DNA from: JAZKJD01 sp040384585
Lineage (GTDB): Bacteria > Pseudomonadota > Gammaproteobacteria > Diplorickettsiales > Diplorickettsiaceae
Direction: 5' to 3'
Length of the DNA stretch: 64,000 nucleotides
NCBI GenBank assembly: GCA_040384585.1
Contig: JAZKJD010000015.1
Span: forward strand, 62,001 to 126,000
Shown here: one piece after another, positions 16,313 to 24,342 of the stretch
Numbering within the stretch: the first letter of the stretch is position 1
Layout of the letters: each line of letters opens with the position of its first letter
The notes under the pieces: generated by a model
Databases searched by the model: none
Seen by the model: the letters and a program-made list of their open reading frames with translations, nothing else
Told to the model about the DNA's origin: nothing
Translations under genes and position numbers: made by a program

Positions 16313-17035
16313 ATGGACGAGTCTACTATAGATACACAAAACTCACAAAAGGACGCCTTGTTTCAGGCTGCTGAATTTGGAAATGTTGACTTAACTCGGT
16401 ATTTATTGAATAAAGGACTGGATATTGATAGTCAGGATGAGGGCGGAGACACAGTTCTACATCACGCAGCAAGAAGAGGATATAGTACGCTTGTTAGTTA
16501 TTTATTGAGGCGACAAGCGTCTGTATTTATTAAAAATAAAAAAGATCGTACGGCTTTATTGGAGGCTTATGAGAACAATCATAGCGAGATTGTTAAAAAG
16601 ATCACTGAAAATTCGCTAGAAAAATGCTCGATAAATTCAGTAGTCACTCAATCATTTCATGCTGAGAAAGTAGATAGTCGCTATCAGGTTGACAGATTTA
16701 TTAGTGAATGCAAAAAACATATTAGGAAAGAATACCTTAACAAAGGTATTTTTAACCGCTTGTTAGCGAGACATAATGAAAGGGCTAAAGCGTTGATACA
16801 GGCCTTGGGTCGTTGTACTTCAATAAAAGAGGCTAAGGGACTGATTAAAAATCAGTGTGATTTATTTGAAAAAGGTGCTGCTAATTCGGTGTCTTCACAT
16901 TTATTGGCTAGCCGATGGTCTGAAAATCTAAAAAACAAACCTGGCAATATTAGTAAATCAAGTTTCTATAGAGTGTTAAAAACAATGCCTGGGCAAAAAT
17001 TATCTACTGGGCCTGTGCAAAACCGGATTTATTGA
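16313..17035 (+). CDS. ankyrin-repeat protein, candidate effector
   Basis: 240 residues with a strong AAGGAGATTGAG ribosome site. Residues about 12-95 hold ankyrin repeats (DALFQAAEFGNVDLTRYLL, DEGGDTVLHHAARRGYSTLV, DRTALLEAYENNHSEIV). The C-terminal half is helical and charged; it includes ALIQALGRCTSIKEAKGLI, which resembles LNPLLGTCTAIKNANNLIG in the 724-residue protein at 26452. No signal peptide or membrane segment. Ankyrin proteins with such C-terminal domains are typical secreted effectors of Legionella and Coxiella relatives; secretion here is inference. Confidence 0.78.
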   Translation: MDESTIDTQNSQKDALFQAAEFGNVDLTRYLLNKGLDIDSQDEGGDTVLHHAARRGYSTLVSYLLRRQASVFIKNKKDRTALLEAYENNHSEIVKKITENSLEKCSINSVVTQSFHAEKVDSRYQVDRFISECKKHIRKEYLNKGIFNRLLARHNERAKALIQALGRCTSIKEAKGLIKNQCDLFEKGAANSVSSHLLASRWSENLKNKPGNISKSSFYRVLKTMPGQKLSTGPVQNRIY

Positions 17036-17041
17036 GGTATA

Positions 17042-17087
17042 TAGTCACTGCGTTTGATGTGCAAACTCGCAATTTCAACAGTGACTA
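17042..17087. repeat. inverted repeat in intergenic gap
   Basis: TAGTCACTG (17042-17050) and CAGTGACTA (17079-17087) are perfect 9-bp arms around a 28-nt loop, just after the ankyrin gene stop. No T-tract follows directly, so it is not a standard terminator. Confidence 0.45.
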
Positions 17088-17202
17088 CATCGAATTTTTG
17101 TTGTTCCAAGCAGTTTTAAAAAATTTCACAGTTTAATAGATTTTTTTATAAAAAACTTTATAATTAGCTGGGCTAATAATAATACTTTTTTCGGGGGAAG
17201 TT

Positions 17203-17877
17203 TTGCCAAATTTTATTTTTAGATATTTTAAAAATAGACAGATAAGGAAGAAAAAAAAATTTAATTTTAATCCTATAGAAATAGATCATTTTATTGAAGA
17301 GATATTTAAAAAGGTTGGAAATGAGGACTTTAAAGCTAGACGAATTGATTTGGCCGGCCTTTCAGTAGGAGAATGCAAGAAAAATAGTGCTTCTCAAGAA
17401 AAGAAAAAAATAATTTGGAATTTATTGGCAGACACAAGAGAAATCAGAGGAAAAATAAAGGTTACTTACAAGAGATTTGACATAGAGAAGGTACCTATAC
17501 CCAAAGAATTATTGATGGGGTCTAAAGATAAAGATATAGCATGGAATACGATGGCATGTTCACTTGCTCCAGGGTATCTTGTTTCTCAAATCTATGTTGT
17601 TTTTAAAACAACAGATAAAAAATATAATTCTTGGCCTGAAGGAAATAATAAGAAAGAAGAGTTAAGTAAATTACTTTTGTTAGTTACAAAATTTAAAGAT
17701 CTTGCAAAGAATGATGCGAAAAAAAATGAGGTATTAACGGTATTAGAGGTATTAGAGAAAATAAAAAAATCGGGGAAAGAAGGTAAAAAAATGCATGATT
17801 TGTTGTGTCATTTAATTTCTCCTCCTGCAGAAAACGACGATTCGATTCCTTGCTCAAGGGATACATTTGGTATATAG
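17203..17877 (+). CDS. hypothetical protein, candidate effector
   Basis: 224 residues, not recognised. It starts with TTG at 17203 after CGGGGGAAG. The N-terminus is strongly basic (RYFKNRQIRKKKKFNF). The middle has a possible beta-rich segment (YLVSQIYVVFKTTDKKYNSWPEG) and the C-terminal third is Lys-rich and helical (EVLEKIKKSGKEGKKMHDLL). No signal peptide or membrane segment. Very AT-rich and Lys-rich compared with housekeeping neighbours. Lies in an accessory patch between an ankyrin gene and a broken Rpn gene. Confidence 0.6.
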   Translation: MPNFIFRYFKNRQIRKKKKFNFNPIEIDHFIEEIFKKVGNEDFKARRIDLAGLSVGECKKNSASQEKKKIIWNLLADTREIRGKIKVTYKRFDIEKVPIPKELLMGSKDKDIAWNTMACSLAPGYLVSQIYVVFKTTDKKYNSWPEGNNKKEELSKLLLLVTKFKDLAKNDAKKNEVLTVLEVLEKIKKSGKEGKKMHDLLCHLISPPAENDDSIPCSRDTFGI

Positions 17878-17954
17878 CATGCATGTTTTGGATTTCTTTA
17901 TTTCTTATTTTTCCAAGACATGCCGAAATAGACTTCCACCTAATAGCTGAAGAG

Positions 17955-18674
17955 TTATTCCTCAAAAACTTCTACCAAATTTTTTGCTTCTAACGCTCTT
18001 TTTCCCCATCCAAGCAGCATATCAGGTTCGGCTTGCTCCATTTTTTTACGATATTTTATAGGTATCCTTTTAAATTTATACTCTAAAAGCTCTGACAGAA
18101 AAGTGTATTCTCCCTGTTGGATCCCTTGTTGTATTCCTTGTTGGATCCCTTTCTGAATTCCGATCCGTTCAAAACTTGTAATATAAGTCATACCGTGTTC
18201 CTCTTCAAATTGCTGAATTTCTTGATTATAACGTATTTCTAGACCCTCAGGCAGCGTGAGAACCCAGTCCATAAAAGTGAATAATGCCACCACCATTTCG
18301 CGATTAAAATTATGTTTATAGAGATAGTGGGCTAGGGTAAATTTTTGCTGGAAACGGTGAAGGGAATCGTGCCGAGTCTTTATTGCGGCCAATTGTACTA
18401 ATACCACCCAGGCAAAAGGATTGTTACTTTCTTTCAAAATCAGTTCTTTGCCCCGATAATCCAGTAGCTTATTTGTACAAAAATTAAACTGAATAACCGT
18501 CTGATCCCAAACAATGGATTGATAACTCTCAGGTTTCCAATTAGGGCTATCATCTGTCAGAATGGCCAACACAATAATGGGTTGTTGATAACGTAAATAG
18601 AGTCGACAATAGTACTCAAATAGGCGTTGAGAAAACTGTGATTGGCGAGCGTTTTGTATTTCTATCGGTGTCAC
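17955..18674 (-). pseudogene. Rpn-family recombination-promoting nuclease, 5'-truncated
   Basis: Remnant of an Rpn (PD-(D/E)XK transposase-like) gene. Family members begin with an HDxxF-type N-terminus and the first catalytic Asp; here the reading frame begins directly at PIEIQNARQSQFSQRLFEYY, the conserved Glu-x-Gln strand, so about 60-80 N-terminal residues are gone. The rest is intact: LAILTDD, the middle domain, and the C-terminal GIQKGIQQGIQQGIQQGEY repeat typical of the family. The break falls exactly at a fragment of a family A repeat (18670-18706), whose AGGAGG and GTG could still start translation of the remnant. Possibly expressed, probably not active. Confidence 0.8.
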
Positions 18675-18706
18675 CCACCTCCTTTTAAATTTTTGTACTG
18701 TGCAGA
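18670..18706. repeat. family A element, half copy A4
   Basis: On the minus strand CTGCACAGTACAAAAATTT followed by AAAAGGAGGTGGGTGACAC matches the left half of A1 and A7. The match stops at GACAC, where the truncated Rpn frame begins; the right half is missing. Confidence 0.75.
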
Positions 18707-18749
18707 ATAGAGGCGCCTGCTTTTATTTTTCAGGAAGCGGGAAGAAAAG

Positions 18750-19145
18750 TTACCAGCACGGTTGTAAATCTCCAGCGCTGGTTTTTTCACCTAATTCATT
18801 AAGCATGAAACGATAACATTCTGTATCGGAAAAAGTTGCTGTTGCTGCAAGGTTATAGTGATTGCTTGTGCTAGTAATAGATAATTGATAGAAATTTTTA
18901 TCTGTTTTTTCATTGAATCCTAGTTTGGCGAGGCTTGCATCTGCATAGCTATTATTATTTTCTAAATAATAGATTTCCAGTTGGCTTGCAAGATTCAGTA
19001 GAGCAATTTTGGCTTCAGTGCGGCGGGTTTTGATGACGGTATGTGTATAAATCGGATAAGCAATCGCTGCTAAAATGCTAATAATAGTTAGTACAATGAG
19101 TAATTCAAATAAACTAAATCCGTGATCATGGCTTATTATTCGCAT
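18750..19145 (-). CDS. pilE: type IV pilin-like protein (PilE type)
   Basis: 131-residue prepilin. The start at 19145 gives a short leader MRIISHDHG followed by the mature FSLFELLIVLTIISILAAIAYPIY, split by the prepilin peptidase site G/F with the conserved Glu5. The C-terminal globular part carries two cysteines (DTECYRF and LQPCW) that would close the D-loop. The N-terminal helix is one membrane segment. The frame stays open for another 216 bases upstream, but that stretch is the D-family hairpin array and is unlikely to be translated. Neighbours are not pilus genes, so it is an isolated pilin locus. Confidence 0.88.
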   Translation of the reverse strand: MRIISHDHGFSLFELLIVLTIISILAAIAYPIYTHTVIKTRRTEAKIALLNLASQLEIYYLENNNSYADASLAKLGFNEKTDKNFYQLSITSTSNHYNLAATATFSDTECYRFMLNELGEKTSAGDLQPCW

Positions 19146-19183
19146 AATTAACTTCTTGTAGAGAGCGAAATATTCTTTTGAGC

Positions 19184-19373
19184 TATACCCATTATACTTG
19201 AAAATGCGAGATCGCATTTTCAAGTATAATGGGTATACCCGATTACATGACGGGCGAAAGCAAAGCTTACGCCCGTCATTCAAGGGGAGAATCGCGATTC
19301 TCCCCTTGAAAATCCCCATCGCGAGAAGAAAATACTTGAAGTTGCGAATTCGCAACTTCAAGTATAATGGGTA
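19184..19373. repeat. family D hairpin array
   Basis: Four consecutive palindromes: a 54-bp perfect hairpin with 26-bp arms (19184-19209 / 19212-19237) ending in TATACCCATTATACTTG; ATGACGGGCG / CGCCCGTCAT (about 19247-19279); a 32-bp perfect palindrome centred on ATCGCGAT (19279-19310); and a 34-bp perfect palindrome centred on GAATTC (19332-19365), followed by AATGGGTATA. The outermost ends repeat the TATACCCATTATACTTGAA motif. It fills the gap between sppA and pilE and touches the sppA stop codon. Confidence 0.9.
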
Positions 19374-19375
19374 TA

Positions 19376-20335
19376 TTACTGAAATCCTTTTAGTGTAATG
19401 CCTAAACTTTCACTAATATGTTCCGCAAATGAAGCACCTAGACGATCAGTAAGTTGTTGGAATAGGCCAGGTTTTACCGTGTAATCCACGATATTGTTAT
19501 TCTTAATAAGATCGCGGGAAAGAGAGGTTAAATCGCCAAAACCATCAATAAGTCCTAACGGTAAGGCTTTTTCTCCAGTCCATGCCAAACCAGAGAAAAG
19601 TTCTGAATTCTCTTTTAGCCGTTCGCCGCGACCTTGTTTCACTGCATTAATAAATTGCTGATGAATATCCTCCGTCATACGCAAGGCAATTTGTTTTTCA
19701 TCCGGTTTTTCTGGTGAAAAGGGATCTAAAAATCCTTTATGATCGCCAGCAGTCAATAAACGACGTTCAACACCCACTTTTTTCATGGTATCGACAAAGC
19801 CGAAACCATCCATTAACACACCAATTGAGCCGACTAAGCTAGCAGGACTGGCATAGATATCATCACTAGCAGAAGCGATGTAGTAAGCAGCAGACGCGCA
19901 GAGATCGTCACATACCGTATAAAGTTTAATAGTGGGATGTTTAACGCGCAGATAACGGATCTCTTGATAGACTTGCGAAGCTTGCACTGGACTTCCCCCA
20001 GGGCTATTGATTCGTAAAATCACCGCCTGCGTGTTTTTATCTTCAAAGGCGTTTTGCAAGCCTTCAATGATATTATCTGCATCGGCCGGGGCGCTATCGG
20101 CGATAATTCCGCGGATATCGACGAGACCAATATGGGATTTTGCTTTACTTGTATTCGGTAGCTTGGCTGAGTTTGGCCATAAAATTATTAAAAAACTAAC
20201 GAGAATAGCAAAAAATAGCAGTTTAAAGAAAATGCTCCAGCGTCGTTTAGCTTTCTGTTCTTTTAGCGTATTGAATAGTAACTTTTCTAGTGTCTTGCGT
20301 TCCCATTGTGGGTCGCTAGATAGTTCTTCTATCAT
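19376..20335 (-). CDS. sppA: signal peptide peptidase SppA (short form)
   Basis: Inner-membrane serine protease that degrades cleaved signal peptides; Ser/Lys dyad enzyme of the S49 family. 319 residues, the short 36-kDa form. One N-terminal membrane anchor (residues about 37-55, FKLLFFAILVSFLIILW). The S49 core shows GLVDIRGII, LRINSPGGSP, CASAAYYIASASDDIYA and SLVGSIGVLMDG with the nucleophile Ser, and DHKGFLDPFSP further on. AGGCT lies before the ATG. Transcribed toward the hairpin array, away from clpB. Confidence 0.95.
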   Translation of the reverse strand: MIEELSSDPQWERKTLEKLLFNTLKEQKAKRRWSIFFKLLFFAILVSFLIILWPNSAKLPNTSKAKSHIGLVDIRGIIADSAPADADNIIEGLQNAFEDKNTQAVILRINSPGGSPVQASQVYQEIRYLRVKHPTIKLYTVCDDLCASAAYYIASASDDIYASPASLVGSIGVLMDGFGFVDTMKKVGVERRLLTAGDHKGFLDPFSPEKPDEKQIALRMTEDIHQQFINAVKQGRGERLKENSELFSGLAWTGEKALPLGLIDGFGDLTSLSRDLIKNNNIVDYTVKPGLFQQLTDRLGASFAEHISESLGITLKGFQ

Positions 20336-20395
20336 ACATAGCCTCTATCAAGATTTAATAAATGTGTGAAATAAAAATGCCATCAGTCTAACTGT

Positions 20396-20432
20396 TTCGC
20401 TCATCCTAGCGCAATTGTCAATACACCCTATT
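20396..20432. repeat. family C element, end fragment
   Basis: TTTCGCTCATCCTAGCGCAATTG followed by TCAATACACCCTA matches the right end of C1 (35204-35349) almost base for base, but without the rest of the element. It lies in the divergent sppA/clpB promoter region. Confidence 0.75.
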
Positions 20433-20537
20433 ATTTTACAAAACTCTTGATTTTTCTTAATTAGACTAAACTATTAGAAATAAGGGCAGCTCTATCAATT
20501 AGAAATGGATAACAAACGGCCGATAGCGAGAGAATTT

Positions 20538-23150
20538 ATGAGTCTAAATAAATTAACGAGTCAGTTTCAAGCCGCCTTAGCAGAATCGCAGTCACTGGCT
20601 ATAGGACGGGACAATGCTTTTATTGAACCGATTCATCTAATGAAGGCGTTGCTATCACAAGAAAATGGGACGATAAGGCCTTTGTTAAGCAAATCAAACG
20701 TTAATTTAACGCAGTTAGCCAAGGATCTAGATGAAACGATTGATCGTTTGCCTACCGTTCAAGCAGCCAAACCAGGTGAAATCTATCCCTCTAATGACTT
20801 GACTCGTTTACTGAATGTGACAGATAAACTAGCACAGCAGCGCAAAGACGAATATCTCTCTAGCGAATTATTTGTACTCGCCGCTGTAGCCGATAAAAGC
20901 GTACTGGGCGATTTATTACGAAAAGCGGGTGCAGTAAAAGCAGCTATTGAGGCATCAATTAAGGAGATTCGAGGCGGGGAAGGGGTAAGCGACCCTGAAG
21001 CTGAGGGGAGACGCGGTGCGCTAGAGAAATATACCATCGATTTAACGGTACAGGCAGCACAAGGCAAGCTTGATCCGGTGATAGGACGAGATGACGTGAT
21101 TCGTAGAACGATACAAGTGCTACAACGTCGAACTAAAAATAATCCAGTGCTTATTGGGGAGCCAGGTGTGGGAAAGACAGCCGTTGTTGAAGGACTTGCG
21201 CAACGTATTATCAACCATGAAGTCCCTGAAGGTTTAAAAAACAAACGCTTGCTGGCGTTGGATATGGGCGCATTAATTGCTGGTGCAAAGTATCGCGGTG
21301 AATTTGAAGAACGTCTAAAAGCAGTCCTTCATGATCTCGAAAAACAAGAAGGACAAATTATTTTATTTATTGATGAACTACATACCATGGTGGGTGCTGG
21401 GAAAGCGGAAGGCGCAATGGATGCCGGAAATATGTTAAAACCTGCTTTAGCGAGAGGCCAATTACATTGTATTGGTGCAACCACTTTAAATGAATATCGC
21501 AGCACAATTGAAAAAGATGCAGCATTAGAGCGTCGTTTTCAAAAGATTTTGGTCGACGAGCCTAGTGTTGAAGATACGGTTGCTATATTGCGAGGCCTTA
21601 AGCAACGTTATGAAATTCATCATGGTGTGGAAATTATGGATTCGGCTATTTTGGCGGCAGCCACGCTATCGCATCGTTATATTTCAGATAGAAATTTGCC
21701 TGATAAAGCCATTGATCTTATCGATGAAGCCGCGAGTCGTATTCGAATAGAAATTGATTCTAAACCAGAAGAATTAGATCGTTTGGATAGACGGTTAATA
21801 CAATTAAAAATTGAACGCGAAGCGCTAAAAAAAGAAACTGATGATGCCTCTAAAAAACGATTGCAGAATTTACAAAAAGAGATGAATGGCTTAGAAAAAA
21901 AATATGCGGATTTAAATGAAATTTGGAAGGCTGAAAAGGCAACGCTGCAAGGTGAACAGAAGGTAAAAAGTGATCTTGAGAAGGCGCAATTTGAATTAGA
22001 AAAGGCGCGTCGCTCTGGAGACTTAACTAAAATGTCAGAGTTGCAATATGGCCAGATTCCTGCCTTAGAAAAGCAGTTGCAAGCGGTACATAAGATGGAA
22101 AAGAAAGAAACACATTTAGTACGAAATAAAGTCTCTGAAAAAGAGATTGCCGAAATTGTTTCATCCTGGACAGGGATTCCCGTTGCTAAAATGTTGGAAG
22201 GCGAACGTGAAAAGTTACTGCATATGGAAGAGGCTTTACATGAACGTGTTGTTGGCCAAGACGAAGCGATCGCTGTCGTGGCGAATGCTATCCGTCGTTC
22301 CCGTGCTGGATTGTCTGATCCGAATCGACCGATTGGTTCATTTATTTTTTCAGGTCCTACTGGAGTGGGTAAGACAGAAGTTTGCAAAGCGCTAGCCGGG
22401 TTTTTATTTGATTCTGAGGAAGCCATGGTGCGTTTGGACATGTCTGAATTTATGGAAAAACATTCTGTTGCACGTTTAATTGGTGCACCTCCCGGCTATG
22501 TGGGTTATGAAGAAGGTGGTTATTTAACAGAAGCCGTGCGTCGTAAGCCTTATTCTGTGGTATTGTTAGACGAGATTGAAAAGGCGCATGCCGATGTCTT
22601 TAATATTTTACTTCAGGTATTAGAAGATGGTCGTTTAACGGATGGCCATGGTCGTACTGTGGATTTCCGTAACACCGTGGTGGTGATGACCTCTAATCTT
22701 GGCTCGCAATTGATACAAGAATTGGCTTCAAAAGCAGATTATGCCACTTTAAAGATAACAATTATGGAAGTTATTTCAAAACACTTTCGTCCAGAATTTA
22801 TTAATCGGGTTGATGAAGTGGTTGTTTTTCATGCGCTATCCCAAAAGCAGATTCGTGTGATTGCAGCGATTCAATTGGAACGCTTACGACAACGTCTACG
22901 CGAGCGTGATTTATCGTTAGAAGTGAGTGAATCTGCCATCGATCATATTGCTGCAGTGGGCTATGATCCCGTTTACGGTGCACGACCTTTGAAACGGACT
23001 ATTCAGCAAGAGTTAGAAAATCCGATTGCACGCAGTTTGATTGAAGGAAAATTTATCGCAGGTGATAGAATCGTAATAGATTATAGTCATGAAAAAATAA
23101 AAATAAGCAGCAAAACTAAGACCACAAAAAATAAAAAAATTACGGATTAG
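20538..23150 (+). CDS. clpB: ATP-dependent disaggregase ClpB
   Basis: Hsp100 chaperone that dissolves protein aggregates with DnaK. About 870 residues from the ATG at 20538 (MSLNKLTSQFQ), the family's usual start, with GAGAGAA upstream; a start at 20505 would add 11 residues. Domains in order: N-domain (IGRDNAFIEPIHLMKALL), AAA+ 1 with Walker A GEPGVGKT near residue 207, the coiled-coil middle domain (about 400-530), AAA+ 2 with Walker A GPTGVGKT near residue 605, and the C-terminal D2 small domain. A weak sigma-70-like promoter (TTGATT at 20447, 17-nt spacer, ACTATT) precedes it; no clear heat-shock promoter is seen. Confidence 0.97.
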   Translation: MSLNKLTSQFQAALAESQSLAIGRDNAFIEPIHLMKALLSQENGTIRPLLSKSNVNLTQLAKDLDETIDRLPTVQAAKPGEIYPSNDLTRLLNVTDKLAQQRKDEYLSSELFVLAAVADKSVLGDLLRKAGAVKAAIEASIKEIRGGEGVSDPEAEGRRGALEKYTIDLTVQAAQGKLDPVIGRDDVIRRTIQVLQRRTKNNPVLIGEPGVGKTAVVEGLAQRIINHEVPEGLKNKRLLALDMGALIAGAKYRGEFEERLKAVLHDLEKQEGQIILFIDELHTMVGAGKAEGAMDAGNMLKPALARGQLHCIGATTLNEYRSTIEKDAALERRFQKILVDEPSVEDTVAILRGLKQRYEIHHGVEIMDSAILAAATLSHRYISDRNLPDKAIDLIDEAASRIRIEIDSKPEELDRLDRRLIQLKIEREALKKETDDASKKRLQNLQKEMNGLEKKYADLNEIWKAEKATLQGEQKVKSDLEKAQFELEKARRSGDLTKMSELQYGQIPALEKQLQAVHKMEKKETHLVRNKVSEKEIAEIVSSWTGIPVAKMLEGEREKLLHMEEALHERVVGQDEAIAVVANAIRRSRAGLSDPNRPIGSFIFSGPTGVGKTEVCKALAGFLFDSEEAMVRLDMSEFMEKHSVARLIGAPPGYVGYEEGGYLTEAVRRKPYSVVLLDEIEKAHADVFNILLQVLEDGRLTDGHGRTVDFRNTVVVMTSNLGSQLIQELASKADYATLKITIMEVISKHFRPEFINRVDEVVVFHALSQKQIRVIAAIQLERLRQRLRERDLSLEVSESAIDHIAAVGYDPVYGARPLKRTIQQELENPIARSLIEGKFIAGDRIVIDYSHEKIKISSKTKTTKNKKITD

Positions 23151-23180
23151 GATTTTTATTTCAGCTTTTTAAGATTGAAG

Positions 23181-23208
23181 CTGGAAAGACGAGTTTTCCA
23201 GTTTTTTT
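23181..23208 (+). terminator. rho-independent terminator after clpB
   Basis: CTGGAAA (23181-23187), loop GACGAGT, TTTCCAG (23195-23201), followed by seven T. About 30 bp after the clpB stop and before the Rpn gene. Confidence 0.85.
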
Positions 23209-23228
23209 ACTAAGAAGGATAAAAAGAA

Positions 23229-24140
23229 GTGGCACTCCAAATTCATAGGCCGCACGATTCTTTGTTTCGAAGTTATCTTTCTAACATTAAAAGGGCAAAA
23301 ACTTTCTTTAAGGTTTATTTGCCAGAAGATATACAGTCACTCTGTGATTTTTCTACGTTAAAGCTTGAATCGGGTTCTTTTGTAGAAAAAAATTTACGCC
23401 AGTACTTTTCTGATATTTTGTATTCTGTACAGATTGATGGTGAGCGAGCTTATGTTTATCCGTTGATAGAGCATCAAACAACCCCTAGACGCATGACTTC
23501 CTTTCAAATTTTTGGTTACGTATATGGGGTAATGAAGCAGCATTTAGACAAGGGTTATCCTGACTTACCTGTCGTTGTGCCGATTCTATACTATCGGGGA
23601 AAAGTGACTCCTTATCCTTATACAGGAAATCTTTTCGATTGTTTTGGAAAGCAAAAAGAACTTGCTAAGATGATCTATTCAAGACCTTACTCCATTGTTG
23701 ATATAGCGTCTATGTCTGACGATGAAATACGCACTCATGAAGATATAGCTATTTTGGATTTTTCCCAAAAATATTCGGCCCTAAATCAGGATATTCAAGA
23801 TTGGGCAGAAAACATCGTAGAGGAACTTAAAAAGGGGTATTTGTCCAGTGAACAATGTCAAACTTTGTTGTATTATACCTTTAGAGATGCAGATACTCGT
23901 GACGTTAAGCAGTTACTAGTGATGCTAAAGAATATTCCGACATACGGGGAAGATATTATGAGTGTTGCTCAAAAACTTGAAGAGCAGGGCCTACAAAAGG
24001 GCCTACAAACGGGTCTACACCAAGGCTTCGAGAAGGGCGTGAAATCTGTTGAAAGAAGTATGCGATCTAAAGGTTTAGATCGGGAGACCATCCAAGAGAT
24101 ATTAAGCCTTTCTAAAAAACTTGAACAGGAAAAAGTTTAG
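23229..24140 (+). CDS. Rpn-family recombination-promoting nuclease / putative transposase
   Basis: Full-length Rpn protein of 303 residues with PD-(D/E)XK nuclease fold; family members (E. coli RpnA-E) are DNA endonucleases that stimulate RecA-independent recombination. Seen: HRPHDSLFRSYLSNI at the N-terminus, catalytic Asp in SDILYSVQI (about residue 62), then YPLIEHQTTPRRMTSFQIF with the Glu-x-Gln, VVPILYYRGK, and the C-terminal low-complexity repeat QKGLQTGLHQGFEKGV before a helical end. The start is GTG at 23229. Separated from clpB by a terminator. This is the only apparently complete mobile-element-related enzyme in the window. Confidence 0.9.
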   Translation: MALQIHRPHDSLFRSYLSNIKRAKTFFKVYLPEDIQSLCDFSTLKLESGSFVEKNLRQYFSDILYSVQIDGERAYVYPLIEHQTTPRRMTSFQIFGYVYGVMKQHLDKGYPDLPVVVPILYYRGKVTPYPYTGNLFDCFGKQKELAKMIYSRPYSIVDIASMSDDEIRTHEDIAILDFSQKYSALNQDIQDWAENIVEELKKGYLSSEQCQTLLYYTFRDADTRDVKQLLVMLKNIPTYGEDIMSVAQKLEEQGLQKGLQTGLHQGFEKGVKSVERSMRSKGLDRETIQEILSLSKKLEQEKV

Positions 24141-24161
24141 GGTCAGACGCATTAAAATTTT

Positions 24162-24341
24162 TAGGTGTTGCCCCTAATGTGATGATTGTCATCATTCACA
24201 GGATCTGTAAACTAGATTGTGTAAGTAGTTGTAGAATTAATCAAAATAACTGTGCAGAATCATTTCATGATTCCATTCAGTATTCGATCAAGACATGGGA
24301 CAGCCTTTTTTTGGCCATCATCGTGCATTTGAAGACGCCCT
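24162..24341. repeat. remnants of family G and family C elements
   Basis: TAGGTGTTGCCCCTAATGTG followed by ATGATTGTC (24162-24190) resembles the left arm of the G element at 14708. At 24310-24341, on the minus strand, GGGCGTCTTCAAATGCACGA then TGATGGCC resembles the left end of C1 and stops two bases before the purB stop codon. Together they fill the 200-bp gap between the Rpn gene and purB. Confidence 0.55.
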
Positions 24342-24342
24342 C

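Noticed and set aside
19146..19361. 72-codon N-terminal extension of the type IV pilin through the hairpin array
   Set aside because: Pilins have short leaders; the ATG at 19145 gives a standard prepilin. Translation through perfect hairpins is unlikely.
19184..19373. CRISPR array
   Set aside because: The units are palindromes of different sequence, with no constant direct repeat or spacers and no cas genes nearby.
20441..20480. Sigma-32 heat-shock promoter for clpB
   Set aside because: CTTGAT is present at about 20446, but no CCCCAT-like -10 element is found at the right distance.
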